Shown here one piece after another: positions 46,191 through 55,017 of a stretch of 64,000 bases of DNA. Within the stretch, counting starts at the first letter, position 1; every line of letters begins with the position of its first letter. The notes beneath the pieces were generated by a model that searched no databases, had not been told where the DNA came from, and saw nothing but the letters and a program-made list of their open reading frames with translations. The DNA lies in contig JACKIC010000001.1 in NCBI GenBank assembly GCA_020638655.1, positions 186,001-250,000 on the forward strand, in the 5' to 3' direction. Source of the stretch: Planctomycetota bacterium (GTDB lineage Bacteria; Planctomycetota; UBA1135; UBA2386). The position numbers were made by a program, and so were the translations under genes.

Positions 46191-47972
46191 TCAGCGCGCC
46201 AGCTGCTGGATGCGGGCGCCGAACCTGCGCACCACGGCGTCGAGCGACGGCACGCCGTTCCACTCGACCGCGCGCACGTTGGCCTCGAGCTTGCCGTTGC
46301 GCAGCGCCAGGCTGGTGATGCTCTGCACCTCGGCGAGCCCGTAGTCCCCGGCGGTCTTGTTGAGCAGCTCGAGCAGCTGCTTGGGCACGTACTTGTCGAG
46401 GTCGTCGAACACCTTCTCGAAGCCGAGCTTCTTGCCGATGAGGTCCTCTGCGGCGTCGACGACCTTGGCCTCGAAGTCCTTGAGCAGCCCCTCGATCGGC
46501 TTGAGCGCCGCGGGCAGGTTGACGCCGAGGTTGAGGTCGACGCGGCCGAGGCTGACCTTCTTGAGCTGCAGCCCATAGCCGACGACCGCGAACTCCAGGT
46601 TGCCGACGAGGTCGCGCCGCAGCGACGGCGACGCCTTGAACTGGTGCTTCGCGGGCCCGAACTCACCCTTGACCGCGAGGTCGAGCAGGCGGCCCTTGCC
46701 GATCGTGAAGCGCACACGCACGCGGTCGCCGCTGATCTGCGCGCTGCCCAGCGTGATGCGGAAGTCGCCCGGCTCGACCGACGCCGCGAGGGAGCCGCCG
46801 AAGCCCGTGACGCGCGCGTTGATGGCGCCGATGCCCGTCGAGAAGCTGCTCGGCGCGCCGACGCGACGCAGTGCGGTCGGCGTCGTCCAGGTGAGCTTGT
46901 CCGAACGCACGTCGAGGCGGGTGTTGCCGATCGCGAAGCAGTCGAGCCACAGCTGCTGCACCGCGCCCTGGTCGCCCGAGAGCAGCTTGGAGACGGTGCG
47001 CTGCCAGCCCGAGAGCGGCATCGCCGGCTTGCTATTGCTCGACAGGCGGCCGTTGGCGCGGATGTAGGCGATCTGGGCGACGAAGGGCTTGAGGCCCGCA
47101 GCCTGCGTCAGCTGCGCACGCTGCGCGGCCGAGAGCCCCGGGTAGCGTTCCCAGTAGCGCGCCAGCTTGTCGATCTCCGGCGCCGCCGCGTCCCGCACCA
47201 TGTGCACGAACAGCGATTCCCACGGCCCCGCGTAGCGGCTCGCGGCGCCGGCGACGCGACGCGCCGCGCCGACCGCGGTGCCCGTCGCGCGGCGCTCGGT
47301 GCCGCCGCGGATGTCGCGGTCACCGACGCCGTCCGTCGCCTCCTCCGCCTCGGTGACGCGCAGATCCTCGATCACCCAGGCCTCCGGATCGTCGAACAGC
47401 GCCACGTCGCTGCCGTCCGCCATCGGCAGATCGCGCGTGCCGACGTCGGGGTACTTCTCGTTGACGTGCAGGCCGAGCGCGACGGCGAGCATGATCTGCG
47501 CGCACATCGCCCCGGTGCCGGCGGCGCCGCCGATCACACCGCCGGCGACACCGCCGCCGATCGCGCCAGGGCCCGACTCGGACAGCGCGATGGCGCCGAT
47601 GCCGACGCCCGCGGCCGTCATCGTCGGCGGCCAGACGACGCCGCTGACCAGGATCAGGTTGACGGCGTGGAACGCCGCCTCGCGCTGGCTCGTCTTGCCG
47701 TCGAAGCCCTTGAGGTTCTCGTCGACGAAGTCCGTGTAGGTGTTCAGCAGCTTGAGGAACGGCTGCATCATCGGGTCGTTGGCGTTCAGCTCGCGAGCGC
47801 CGACCACGGATGGATCGGCGAACACGACGTTGTCGGGGACGGTGCCGTCCCAGAGCACGCCGCGCGCCTCGGCGGGCACCTCGAAGGCCTTCTCTTCTTC
47901 GCCTTGGGCGAACAGCGGCGTGGCGCCGAGACCGAGGCTCAGCAGGGGAATGACGTAGGTCTGCAGGTTCAT
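46191..47972 (-). CDS. Exported protein with glycine-zipper membrane segment
   Basis: 593 residues from ATG 47972 (AGGAG upstream). Signal peptide (VIPLLSLGLGATPLFA|QGEEE). Residues about 118-166 are a Gly/Ala-rich hydrophobic hairpin (GVGIGAIAL, AIGGGVAGGVIGGAAGTGA, AQIMLAVALGL), of the type found in glycine-zipper pore or oligomer-forming proteins. The C-terminal 200 residues look like a beta-sandwich lipid-binding fold (LDLAVKGEFG; LEFAVVGYGLQLKKVSLGRV). No family recognised. Second gene after the sigma factor (78-base gap). Confidence 0.75.
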   Translation of the reverse strand: MNLQTYVIPLLSLGLGATPLFAQGEEEKAFEVPAEARGVLWDGTVPDNVVFADPSVVGARELNANDPMMQPFLKLLNTYTDFVDENLKGFDGKTSQREAAFHAVNLILVSGVVWPPTMTAAGVGIGAIALSESGPGAIGGGVAGGVIGGAAGTGAMCAQIMLAVALGLHVNEKYPDVGTRDLPMADGSDVALFDDPEAWVIEDLRVTEAEEATDGVGDRDIRGGTERRATGTAVGAARRVAGAASRYAGPWESLFVHMVRDAAAPEIDKLARYWERYPGLSAAQRAQLTQAAGLKPFVAQIAYIRANGRLSSNSKPAMPLSGWQRTVSKLLSGDQGAVQQLWLDCFAIGNTRLDVRSDKLTWTTPTALRRVGAPSSFSTGIGAINARVTGFGGSLAASVEPGDFRITLGSAQISGDRVRVRFTIGKGRLLDLAVKGEFGPAKHQFKASPSLRRDLVGNLEFAVVGYGLQLKKVSLGRVDLNLGVNLPAALKPIEGLLKDFEAKVVDAAEDLIGKKLGFEKVFDDLDKYVPKQLLELLNKTAGDYGLAEVQSITSLALRNGKLEANVRAVEWNGVPSLDAVVRRFGARIQQLAR

Positions 47973-48050
47973 GCGGAAGGATCTCCTGTTGGGGTTCGCC
48001 CCGACAGGCGCCGTCATCCGGCCGCGTTTTCCGCAGTTCTCGACGATTCT

Positions 48051-48617
48051 TCAGTCGCGGGCGTCGCGCAGCTCGCGCAACAGGAACGCGCGGGCGAGCT
48101 CCCATGCGCGGTGCACGCTGGTGGTCGACTTGCCGAGGGCCGCCGCCGTCTCCTGCAGCGTCAGCCCCGCGAAGAACCGCATCTCGACGATCTGCTCGAG
48201 CTCGGGGTCCCGCGCCGCGAGGCGTTCGAGCGCCGCCTGCAGATCGAGCACGTCGACGCGGTCCTCGGCCTGCGGCCCGATCGCGATCGCCACCAGCTCG
48301 CCGTCCGTCGCGCCGACGGTGCGACCGCGGCGCCGCGCGTTGTCGACCAGCACGTTGCGCATCACCCGCCCGGCGAGTCGCAAGAAGTGCCCGCGGTCGT
48401 CCCAGGCGCCGCCCGGACTCTGCTGCAACCGCAGCCAGGCCTCGTGCACCAGCATCGTCGGCTGCATCGTCACCTCGCGCGATTCGCGCCGCATCAGCGA
48501 GGCCGCCCGCTCGTGCAGGTGGGCGTAGAGCAGCGGCATCAGCTGCTCACCGGCTGCCGCGTCGCCGTCGCGCATGCGCGCCAGCAACTGCGTGATCATC
48601 GGCTCGGCGTCGTCCAT
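48051..48617 (-). CDS. ECF RNA polymerase sigma factor, TIGR02999 type
   Basis: 188 residues. Region sigma2 is LYAHLHERAASLMRRE and MLVHEAWLRL, sigma4 is LEQIVEMRFFAGLTLQETAA and STTSVHRAWELARAFLLREL. The EVTMQPTMLVHEAWLRL stretch is diagnostic for the TIGR02999 subfamily of Acidobacteria and Planctomycetes, which usually has no anti-sigma partner and is controlled by Ser/Thr kinases. It heads the eight-gene minus-strand run that ends with such a kinase. Confidence 0.92.
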   Translation of the reverse strand: MDDAEPMITQLLARMRDGDAAAGEQLMPLLYAHLHERAASLMRRESREVTMQPTMLVHEAWLRLQQSPGGAWDDRGHFLRLAGRVMRNVLVDNARRRGRTVGATDGELVAIAIGPQAEDRVDVLDLQAALERLAARDPELEQIVEMRFFAGLTLQETAAALGKSTTSVHRAWELARAFLLRELRDARD

Positions 48618-48761
48618 GGCCGGCCGAGATCCTAGTGGGGTGGCTGGGTTGATCGCAGCAGATGTCGTCGAGCGCAGGGCGATGCGACCCCTTGCCCCCA
48701 CCGGCCAGCTTGACAGGAGCCCGGATGTGGTCCAGTCTCTGTCCCCCGCGATCCGATCGAG

Positions 48762-49280
48762 ATGCTGATGTTGCGCCGCACCTACCAGAAGAACCTGCAC
48801 CGCATCGCCCTGGCGATGGGGCTGGTGGTGATGCTGGTGGCCGGGTTCGCGGCGCAGCGTTCGGTGCGGCACTGCCGGGGTATGCAGCAGGTCGCGGCGA
48901 CCTCGGCCTGCTGCCATCAGCAGACCGCGACTCGCCCTGCGCAGAGCTGCTGCGCGCCGGGCACGTGCCACTGCGCCGAGCAGCACGCCGCGAAGCCGAC
49001 GACCGCGGCCGGCGACGCGACCGCCGTCGGCGGTGACGATTCGATCGGCGCGGCCGGCTGCGACACCGACTGCTGCGTAGCCATCGACGTGAACGTGCCG
49101 ACGGGCCCGCTGCCCAAGGCGTTCGAGATCGACGGACACCTGCCCGCGGTGGCGACGTTCGCACCGCCCGCGCTGCACCTGCCCACGATCGAACGCGTCT
49201 GGCTGCCGCCGTTCGCCACCGGCCCGCCGCGGCCGGACCCGCGGCTCGAGCTGCGCCGCACCACCTTGCTGCTGATCTAG
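48762..49280 (+). CDS. Cys-rich exported or membrane-anchored protein
   Basis: 172 residues. An N-terminal hydrophobic helix (IALAMGLVVMLVAGFAAQ) is followed by a Cys/His-rich stretch: ACCHQQ, SCCAPGTCHCAEQHA and GCDTDCC, about ten Cys. It precedes a tripartite exporter operon on the same strand by 114 bases. The composition suggests metal binding, so a metal-related role for the operon is plausible but unproven. No family recognised. ATG 48768 is an alternative start. Confidence 0.65.
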   Translation: MLMLRRTYQKNLHRIALAMGLVVMLVAGFAAQRSVRHCRGMQQVAATSACCHQQTATRPAQSCCAPGTCHCAEQHAAKPTTAAGDATAVGGDDSIGAAGCDTDCCVAIDVNVPTGPLPKAFEIDGHLPAVATFAPPALHLPTIERVWLPPFATGPPRPDPRLELRRTTLLLI

Positions 49281-49394
49281 CAACCGTTCGTCGTGGCCAC
49301 GACCTCGCGTCGCGGCCTCGTCGACCGGTGGCCATGGAATCGCCATCGGTCCCCTTCCGAGGACCCCGTTGCCGCTGATCGCGGCGCTACTCCG

Positions 49395-50594
49395 ATGGCC
49401 GTTCGAACCTGCTTGCTGTGGCTCGCGCCGCTCGGCGCCTGCGTCACCTACTCCCCGGATCACGCCGACGTCGCGACCGTCGCCGCCGAGGCCGCGCAGC
49501 GGCAGGGCGGCACGTTCACGCTCGAACGCGCCTTCACGACGGCGCTGTCCGACAACCCGGCGCTGCTCGCGGCCGAGTCGCGTGCGCGCGCGGCCGGCGC
49601 AATGATCCAGCCACTGACGTTGCAGAGCGAATGGCGCAGCGGCACCGAGATGCTCGGCGTGATGCTCGATCCGGTCGCGGTGCTCGGGCTGGGCCCGCGC
49701 GGCGGCGCAACCGGTCGCGACGAGGCGCTGGCGGCACAGGCCGCGGCGCAGCTGGTCGCCGAACGGTGGCGCGTGCTCGGCGAGATCGCCGAGGCCTTCG
49801 CAGTCGACTACGCGCTGGCGCCGCTGACCTCCCCCACGATCGACGTGCGCACCGGCGACTTCCGCGCGGCCGGCCTCGCCGCGCCCGTGGCCGCAACGCG
49901 CCTCGAAGCGGGCCAGCAGGCGGCGGTCGCCGAGCGTGCCGCGCTCGCGCGCGACCGCATCGACAACCTGGCGCGGCTGCGCGCGTTGCTCGGGCTGTCC
50001 GCGACCGCATCGCTGCAGCTCGTGCACGACGCGCAGCCCTGGCGCGACTTCGCGACCGGCGACGAGACGCTGCTGCAGCGCCCCGACCTGACGCTCGCGA
50101 CCTCGCGGTGGCAGGTCGCCGACGCCGAGTTCCGGCAGGCGGTTGCCGATCAGTACCCGTCGCTGATGATCGGCCCCGAGTTCCCGTTGCGCGGCGGGCC
50201 GCTCGAAGCGATGGCGGTACTGCGGGTGCCGCTGCTGCAACACGGGCCAGCCGCGAGCGCGCGTGAACGGCGCCAGGCAGCGCGCGAAGACCTGCTGGAG
50301 GCGTTCTTGCAGGTGGTCGCGGAAGCCACCTCGGCAGACAGCACACGCACGGCGACCGAAGCACAGCGCACGGCGGCCGCGGCGCGGCAGCGCGCCAGTG
50401 AGACCGCGCTGCAGGCCGCATTGGTCGCGGTGCAGGTCGAGGTCGACGCCTTCGGCGCGCTCGCCGAGGCTGCGGTCATGGCCGTCGAGGACACCCGGAT
50501 GCTGCGCGAGATCAGCATCGTCGCCGCCCGCGCGCAGGTGCGCGCCGCGGTCGCGCACGGCTGGCCCGCGATCACCGCGGAGGTGAAGTCATGA
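49395..50594 (+). CDS. TolC-type outer-membrane efflux lipoprotein
   Basis: 399 residues. Lipobox in WLAPLGACVTY (Cys16) fits OprM/NodT-type outer-membrane factors. Helical-coil repeats follow (TLERAFTTALSDNPALLAAESRARA; AAARQRASETALQAALVAVQV, in part) with a beta-barrel stretch in the centre and RPDLTLATSRWQVADAEFRQ, a known OEP signature. Forms the outer-membrane exit duct for the adaptor and ABC permeases that follow. ATGA overlap with the adaptor gene. Confidence 0.82.
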   Translation: MAVRTCLLWLAPLGACVTYSPDHADVATVAAEAAQRQGGTFTLERAFTTALSDNPALLAAESRARAAGAMIQPLTLQSEWRSGTEMLGVMLDPVAVLGLGPRGGATGRDEALAAQAAAQLVAERWRVLGEIAEAFAVDYALAPLTSPTIDVRTGDFRAAGLAAPVAATRLEAGQQAAVAERAALARDRIDNLARLRALLGLSATASLQLVHDAQPWRDFATGDETLLQRPDLTLATSRWQVADAEFRQAVADQYPSLMIGPEFPLRGGPLEAMAVLRVPLLQHGPAASARERRQAAREDLLEAFLQVVAEATSADSTRTATEAQRTAAAARQRASETALQAALVAVQVEVDAFGALAEAAVMAVEDTRMLREISIVAARAQVRAAVAHGWPAITAEVKS

Positions 50595-52057
50595 GCAAGG
50601 TCGATCTCTCGGCGCTGCGCATGACCGAGAAGGCGGCGCCGGCCCCGCGCCGGCCGCTGGCGCCGCGCCTCGTGACGGTGGCGTTCCTGCTGCTCGCGAT
50701 CGCCGTGGTGCTGTCGTTCGCGTGGCCCCTGCTGTCGCCGACGCGCGCCGTGCCGATGGCGCGGGTCGCCGCCGGCGAAGCGAGCACGACCGCGTCGACG
50801 ACCGCCGCCGAAGCCGTCGGCTGGGTCGAGGCCGATCCGTTCCCGGTGTGGGTGCGACCGCTGGTGCGCGGCCGCATCGAAGCGATAGAGGTGCTCGAGG
50901 GTGCGCTCGTCGAACAGGGCAAGACCGTGATCGCGCGCCTGCAGAGCGCCGAGCTGCTCGCCGCGCGCGACCGTGCCCAGGCGACGGCGGCCGAGAAGCA
51001 GCGCGCGGCCACCGTCGCCGAGGCCGAACTGCAGCTGGCGCGCGAACGGCTCGCGCAGAACGGCGAGGCGCGGCTGCGGCTGGTCGAGGCGCAGACGATG
51101 CTGCATCAGCTCGCCGGCAGGGTCGCGACTGCGACCAGCGCCGTGCCGAAGGCCGCCGCCATGGTGAGCGAAGCGACCGCGACGGCGACCGCGCAGGACC
51201 GCCTTGCCGAGGCCGGCAGCAGCAACGAGGTCGCGCGCGAACGGGCCCACGCCGCGGTCGCCGCCGCCGAAGCCGCGCATGCCGCAGCGGCGGCCGAACT
51301 CGAGGCGGTCGGGCGAGAGTTCGCCGCGGCGCAGGAGCGCGTCGCGCTGGCCACCGAGCTGCGCGACGGCCCGGTGGACCTGCGCCAGGGCGTGGCGATC
51401 GCCGAACGCAGCCTCGAGCGCGCGCACGCCGCGGCCGCCGCGGCCGCGACCGAGGTCGCGATCGCCGAACGCGAACTGAATTGGACCGAGGTGCTCGCGC
51501 CGGCCAGCGGCGTGGTCATGCGCCTCGACGCGGCCCCGGGCATGATCACCGGCCCCGGCGCCGAGCCGATCGTCGCCGTCTACGACCCGAGCCATCTGCG
51601 CGCGCGCATCGACGTGCCGTTCGGTTCGGTGGCCGCGGTGCACGCCGGCCAGCAGGTGCAGATCCGCTGCGAGTCGCTGGGCAACGCCGTCGTGCGCGGC
51701 GTGGTGCAGCGCCTGCAGCACGAGTCCGACCTGCTCAAGAACACCCTGCAGGTCAAGGTCGAGCTGATCGACCCGCCGCCGCTGCTGCGCCCCGAGACGC
51801 TGGTGCGCGCCAACTTCCTGGCCGACGCCGCGCAGCAGAACAGCGGCCCGTCGTCGTTCCGCGTGCCGCGGGCGGCCGTGGCCGGCGACAAGGTGTTCGT
51901 GTTCGACCCCGTGGCCCGCGCGGCGCGCGCCGTGCCCGTGCAGGTGGTCGGCGAACGCGACGGCGACGCGCTGGTGACCGGCGAGTTGTCGGTGGCCCAA
52001 CAGGTCGTGCTCGTGCCGGTGAAGGACGGCGAGCGCATCGAGGAGCAACAACCATGA
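50591..52057 (+). CDS. Periplasmic adaptor (HlyD/MacA-like membrane fusion protein)
   Basis: 488 residues. Inner-membrane helix about 26-48 (LVTVAFLLLAIAVVLSFAWPLL). Lipoyl half-motif VRPLVRGRIEAIEVLEGALVE near 90, long coiled coil about 125-295, second lipoyl half ELNWTEVLAPASGVVMRLDA, then beta-barrel and membrane-proximal domains. Bridges the ABC permease to the TolC-like protein. ATGA overlaps on both sides, so translation is coupled. Confidence 0.87.
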   Translation: MSKVDLSALRMTEKAAPAPRRPLAPRLVTVAFLLLAIAVVLSFAWPLLSPTRAVPMARVAAGEASTTASTTAAEAVGWVEADPFPVWVRPLVRGRIEAIEVLEGALVEQGKTVIARLQSAELLAARDRAQATAAEKQRAATVAEAELQLARERLAQNGEARLRLVEAQTMLHQLAGRVATATSAVPKAAAMVSEATATATAQDRLAEAGSSNEVARERAHAAVAAAEAAHAAAAAELEAVGREFAAAQERVALATELRDGPVDLRQGVAIAERSLERAHAAAAAAATEVAIAERELNWTEVLAPASGVVMRLDAAPGMITGPGAEPIVAVYDPSHLRARIDVPFGSVAAVHAGQQVQIRCESLGNAVVRGVVQRLQHESDLLKNTLQVKVELIDPPPLLRPETLVRANFLADAAQQNSGPSSFRVPRAAVAGDKVFVFDPVARAARAVPVQVVGERDGDALVTGELSVAQQVVLVPVKDGERIEEQQP

Positions 52058-52740
52058 GTCTGATCGAACTGCGCGGCGTCACCAAGACGTTCCGCTCCAC
52101 CTCCGAAGAGGTCACCCCGATCTCGCACCTCGATTTCGACATCGAGCAGGGCGAGTTCGTCTGCCTGATGGGCCCGTCCGGCAGCGGCAAGACCACGCTG
52201 CTGCACATGCTGGCCGGCATCGACCGACCGACCGAAGGCACCGTCAAGGTCGGCGGCGAGCTGGTCTCGGCGATGAGCCCGAGCCACCTGGCGCGGTGGC
52301 GCACGCGCGCCGTCGGCTACGTGTTCCAGCAATACAACCTGATCCCGGTGCTGACCGCCTACGAGAACGTCGAGGTGCCGCTGCTGCTGCTCGGTCTGTC
52401 GCGCGACGAGCGCGAAGCGAAGATCGGCACGGCCTTGGCCGCGGTCGACCTGACCGACCGCATGCACCACCTGCCGCGCCAGATGTCGGGCGGCCAGCAA
52501 CAACGTGTGGCGATCGCGCGCGCGATCGTCGCCGACCCGCTGGTCGTGTTCGCCGACGAACCGACCGGCAACCTCGACCGCACCGCCGCGACGATGACGC
52601 TCGAGCTGCTGCGCCGCCTCGTCGACGAGTTCGGCAAGACGCTGGTGATGGTCACGCACGACCCGCAGGCGGCGACCGTCGCCGATCGCATCGTGCACCT
52701 CGACAAGGGCCAGATCGTGGCCGAGGCCAGCCATGCGTGA
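52054..52740 (+). CDS. ABC transporter ATP-binding protein (MacB/LolD-type)
   Basis: 228 residues. Walker A GPSGSGKTT (near 38), Q-loop FQQYNLIPVLTAYENV, signature MSGGQQQRVAIARAI, Walker B LVVFADEPTGNLD and switch VTHDPQ. Nearly the whole LolD/MacB-type sequence is present as a free ATPase. Pairs with the two permeases downstream. Stop overlaps the next gene by 8 bases. Confidence 0.93.
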   Translation: MSLIELRGVTKTFRSTSEEVTPISHLDFDIEQGEFVCLMGPSGSGKTTLLHMLAGIDRPTEGTVKVGGELVSAMSPSHLARWRTRAVGYVFQQYNLIPVLTAYENVEVPLLLLGLSRDEREAKIGTALAAVDLTDRMHHLPRQMSGGQQQRVAIARAIVADPLVVFADEPTGNLDRTAATMTLELLRRLVDEFGKTLVMVTHDPQAATVADRIVHLDKGQIVAEASHA

Positions 52741-53875
52741 GCTGCTCGCGTTCCTGCCCTACGTGCTGCGCACCGCCAGCCGGGCGCGCATGCGCTCGCT
52801 GCTGACGCTGCTCGGCGCGGCGCTGGCGATGACCCTGTTCGCGTTCGTGCGCACCGTCGACGGCGGCGTCGCCGCCCTCGCCGAGAAGGCCCGACAGCCG
52901 GTGCTGGTGGTGTTCCAGGACAGCCGCTTCTGCCCGCTGACCTCCGACCTGCCGCTGCGTTACGAACGCGACCTGCGCAAGATCGACGGCGTCGAGGACG
53001 TCCTGCCGACGCTGGTGTTCATCAACTCGTGCCGCTCCAACCTCGACCTGGTCACCCTGCACGGCGTCACCGCCGAGGCGCTCGACAAGCTCTACGACCT
53101 GCAGGTGCTCGACGGCTCGATCGGCGCCTGGAAGCAACACGGCGACGGCGCGCTCGTCGGCGAACGGCTGGCGGCGCGCCGCGGCCTCGCGGTCGGCCAG
53201 CGCGTGCGCCTGGGTGAGGTCGACGTCCAGGTCAGCGGCATCATCCGCAGCGAGACCGCCGGCGTCGCCAACCTCGCGTTCGTGCATCTCGACCAGCTGG
53301 CGCTGGCGCGCGACCGCCAGGGCGCCGCGACCGAGTTCCTGGTCAAGATCCGCCCCGGCGCCGACGAGACCGAAGTCGCCGAGGCGATCGACCAGCACTT
53401 CAAGACCGACGAGTCGCGCACCGACACCAAGAGCATGCACGCGTTCGTCGCCGCCGCGATCGGCGAGATCGCCGAGCTGGTCGAGTTCGCGCGCTGGCTC
53501 GGCTACCTGGCGGTGCTGGTGGTCGCGCTGGTGCTCGCCAACACCGTGTTCATCAGCGCCGAATCGCGCGCCGCCGAGATGGGCGTGCTCGAGACCATCG
53601 GCATGACCAAGAGCCGGCTGATCGCGCTGATCGCCAGCGAGGGCATCGGCCTGGGCCTGATCGGCGGGGCGCTCGGCACCGCGCTGGTGATCGTGATCCT
53701 GCTGCTGCGCCCGGTCACGCTCGGCGTCGAGGGCTACGGCATCGACCTGATCCCGAGCTGGAACACCGCGCTGGTCTCGATGGGCGCAGCGCTGCTCACG
53801 GGCGCGCTCGCGTCGATCCCGCCCGCGATCGCGGTCGCCCGCCGCCCCCTGCACCTCGGCGTCAAGGCGGAGTGA
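52733..53875 (+). CDS. ABC permease, FtsX/MacB type (first)
   Basis: 380 residues. Helix 1 near 20-40, a large periplasmic domain (about 45-260), then three helices (LGYLAVLVVALVLANTVFIS; LIGGALGTALVIVILLL; LVSMGAALLTGALASIP). Motif SAESRAAEMGVLETIGMTKS is the FtsX-type coupling segment before the cytoplasmic loop. Forms the transmembrane dimer with the second permease. Confidence 0.88.
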   Translation: MRELLAFLPYVLRTASRARMRSLLTLLGAALAMTLFAFVRTVDGGVAALAEKARQPVLVVFQDSRFCPLTSDLPLRYERDLRKIDGVEDVLPTLVFINSCRSNLDLVTLHGVTAEALDKLYDLQVLDGSIGAWKQHGDGALVGERLAARRGLAVGQRVRLGEVDVQVSGIIRSETAGVANLAFVHLDQLALARDRQGAATEFLVKIRPGADETEVAEAIDQHFKTDESRTDTKSMHAFVAAAIGEIAELVEFARWLGYLAVLVVALVLANTVFISAESRAAEMGVLETIGMTKSRLIALIASEGIGLGLIGGALGTALVIVILLLRPVTLGVEGYGIDLIPSWNTALVSMGAALLTGALASIPPAIAVARRPLHLGVKAE

Positions 53876-53877
53876 CG

Positions 53878-55017
53878 ATGCTGCCCTTCCAGTACATCCT
53901 GCGCAACATCCTGCGGCGCGGCACGCGCACCGCGGCCACGGCCCTGGGCATCGCCATCACCACGATGTTGGTGATCGCGATGCACGCGTTCGCGAGCGGC
54001 CTGTCCACCGCGGCGACCGGAACGGCGCGCGACGACGTCGCCGTCGTGCTCGGCGTCTCCGCCGAGGTCGACCTGGTGCGTTCGGTGATCACGCGCGGCC
54101 ACGCCGAGGTCGCCGCCGCGTCCATGCCGGGCGTCGTCAGCGAGAACGGCCAGCGCGCCGCCTCGATCGAACTGCACATCGCCTCGCGCAACGGCAATCG
54201 CGTCGGCCTGATCCGCGCCGTCACCCCGGCCGCCTACCTCGTGCACACGCCGGTGCAGGTCGTGGCGGGCCGCGAACCGCGCGGCCCCTACGAGATCATG
54301 GTCGGCGCGCTGGTCGGCGCGCGCATGGACCTGCCGCCCGAGGCGCTGGCGATCGGCGCGACCATGCCGATCGAACACCGCGACTTCACGATCGTCGGCC
54401 ACTTCGCGGCGCCGGGCACCACCTACGAGGCCGAGATCTGGGGGCGGCTCGAGGACGTGATGCTGACCACCAAACGCGAGGACGTGTCGTGTGTGATCGC
54501 GCGGCTGCGGTCGCCCGACGCGATCGCCGAGGCCCAGCTGTTCGCGGCGCGGCGCCTCGACCTCGAGATCTCGGTCGTCACCGAACGCGAACTGCTGCGC
54601 GCGCTGGCCAGCAGCCTCACGCCGATCGCGGCGCTGGCGCGCTGGATGGCGCTGCTGGCCGTCGTCGCCGGCGCGTTCGCGTGCGCCAACACGATGTTCG
54701 CCGCGGTGCTCGCGCGCACGCGCGAGCTCGGCACGCTGCGCGCGCTCGGCCACTCGCCGCTGGCGGTCGCGGTCGGCCTCGTCGAGGAGTCGGCGCTGCT
54801 CGCGTTCGTGGGCGGCGGCCTCGGCGTGCTGCTCGCGATGGCGATCGGCGACGTGTCGCTGCGCTATCCCATGGGCGCCCTGCGGCTGCAACCGGATCTG
54901 CTCAGCCGGGCCATCGGCCTCGGCGCGGCGGTCGTCTCGGGCGTGCTCGGCGGCATCGTGCCGGCTGTGCGCGCCGTCCGTATTCCCCTTCCTGATGCCA
55001 TCGGAGGCAAAGCATGA
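53878..55017 (+). CDS. ABC permease, FtsX/MacB type (second)
   Basis: 379 residues from ATG 53878 (GGAG five bases upstream); GTG 53872, overlapping the previous stop, is possible. Helix near 20-40, periplasmic domain, then helices from about 255, with ARTRELGTLRALGHSPLAVA as the conserved coupling segment. With the first permease it makes a heterodimeric MacB-type channel, unlike classic homodimeric MacB. ATGA overlap with the lipoprotein gene. Confidence 0.87.
   Translation: MLPFQYILRNILRRGTRTAATALGIAITTMLVIAMHAFASGLSTAATGTARDDVAVVLGVSAEVDLVRSVITRGHAEVAAASMPGVVSENGQRAASIELHIASRNGNRVGLIRAVTPAAYLVHTPVQVVAGREPRGPYEIMVGALVGARMDLPPEALAIGATMPIEHRDFTIVGHFAAPGTTYEAEIWGRLEDVMLTTKREDVSCVIARLRSPDAIAEAQLFAARRLDLEISVVTERELLRALASSLTPIAALARWMALLAVVAGAFACANTMFAAVLARTRELGTLRALGHSPLAVAVGLVEESALLAFVGGGLGVLLAMAIGDVSLRYPMGALRLQPDLLSRAIGLGAAVVSGVLGGIVPAVRAVRIPLPDAIGGKA

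Noticed and set aside
36545..48617. Caspase region as an anti-phage defence island
   Set aside because: Both caspase-like proteins have signal peptides, and there is no nuclease, TIR, NLR-like sensor, reverse transcriptase or other defence module nearby.
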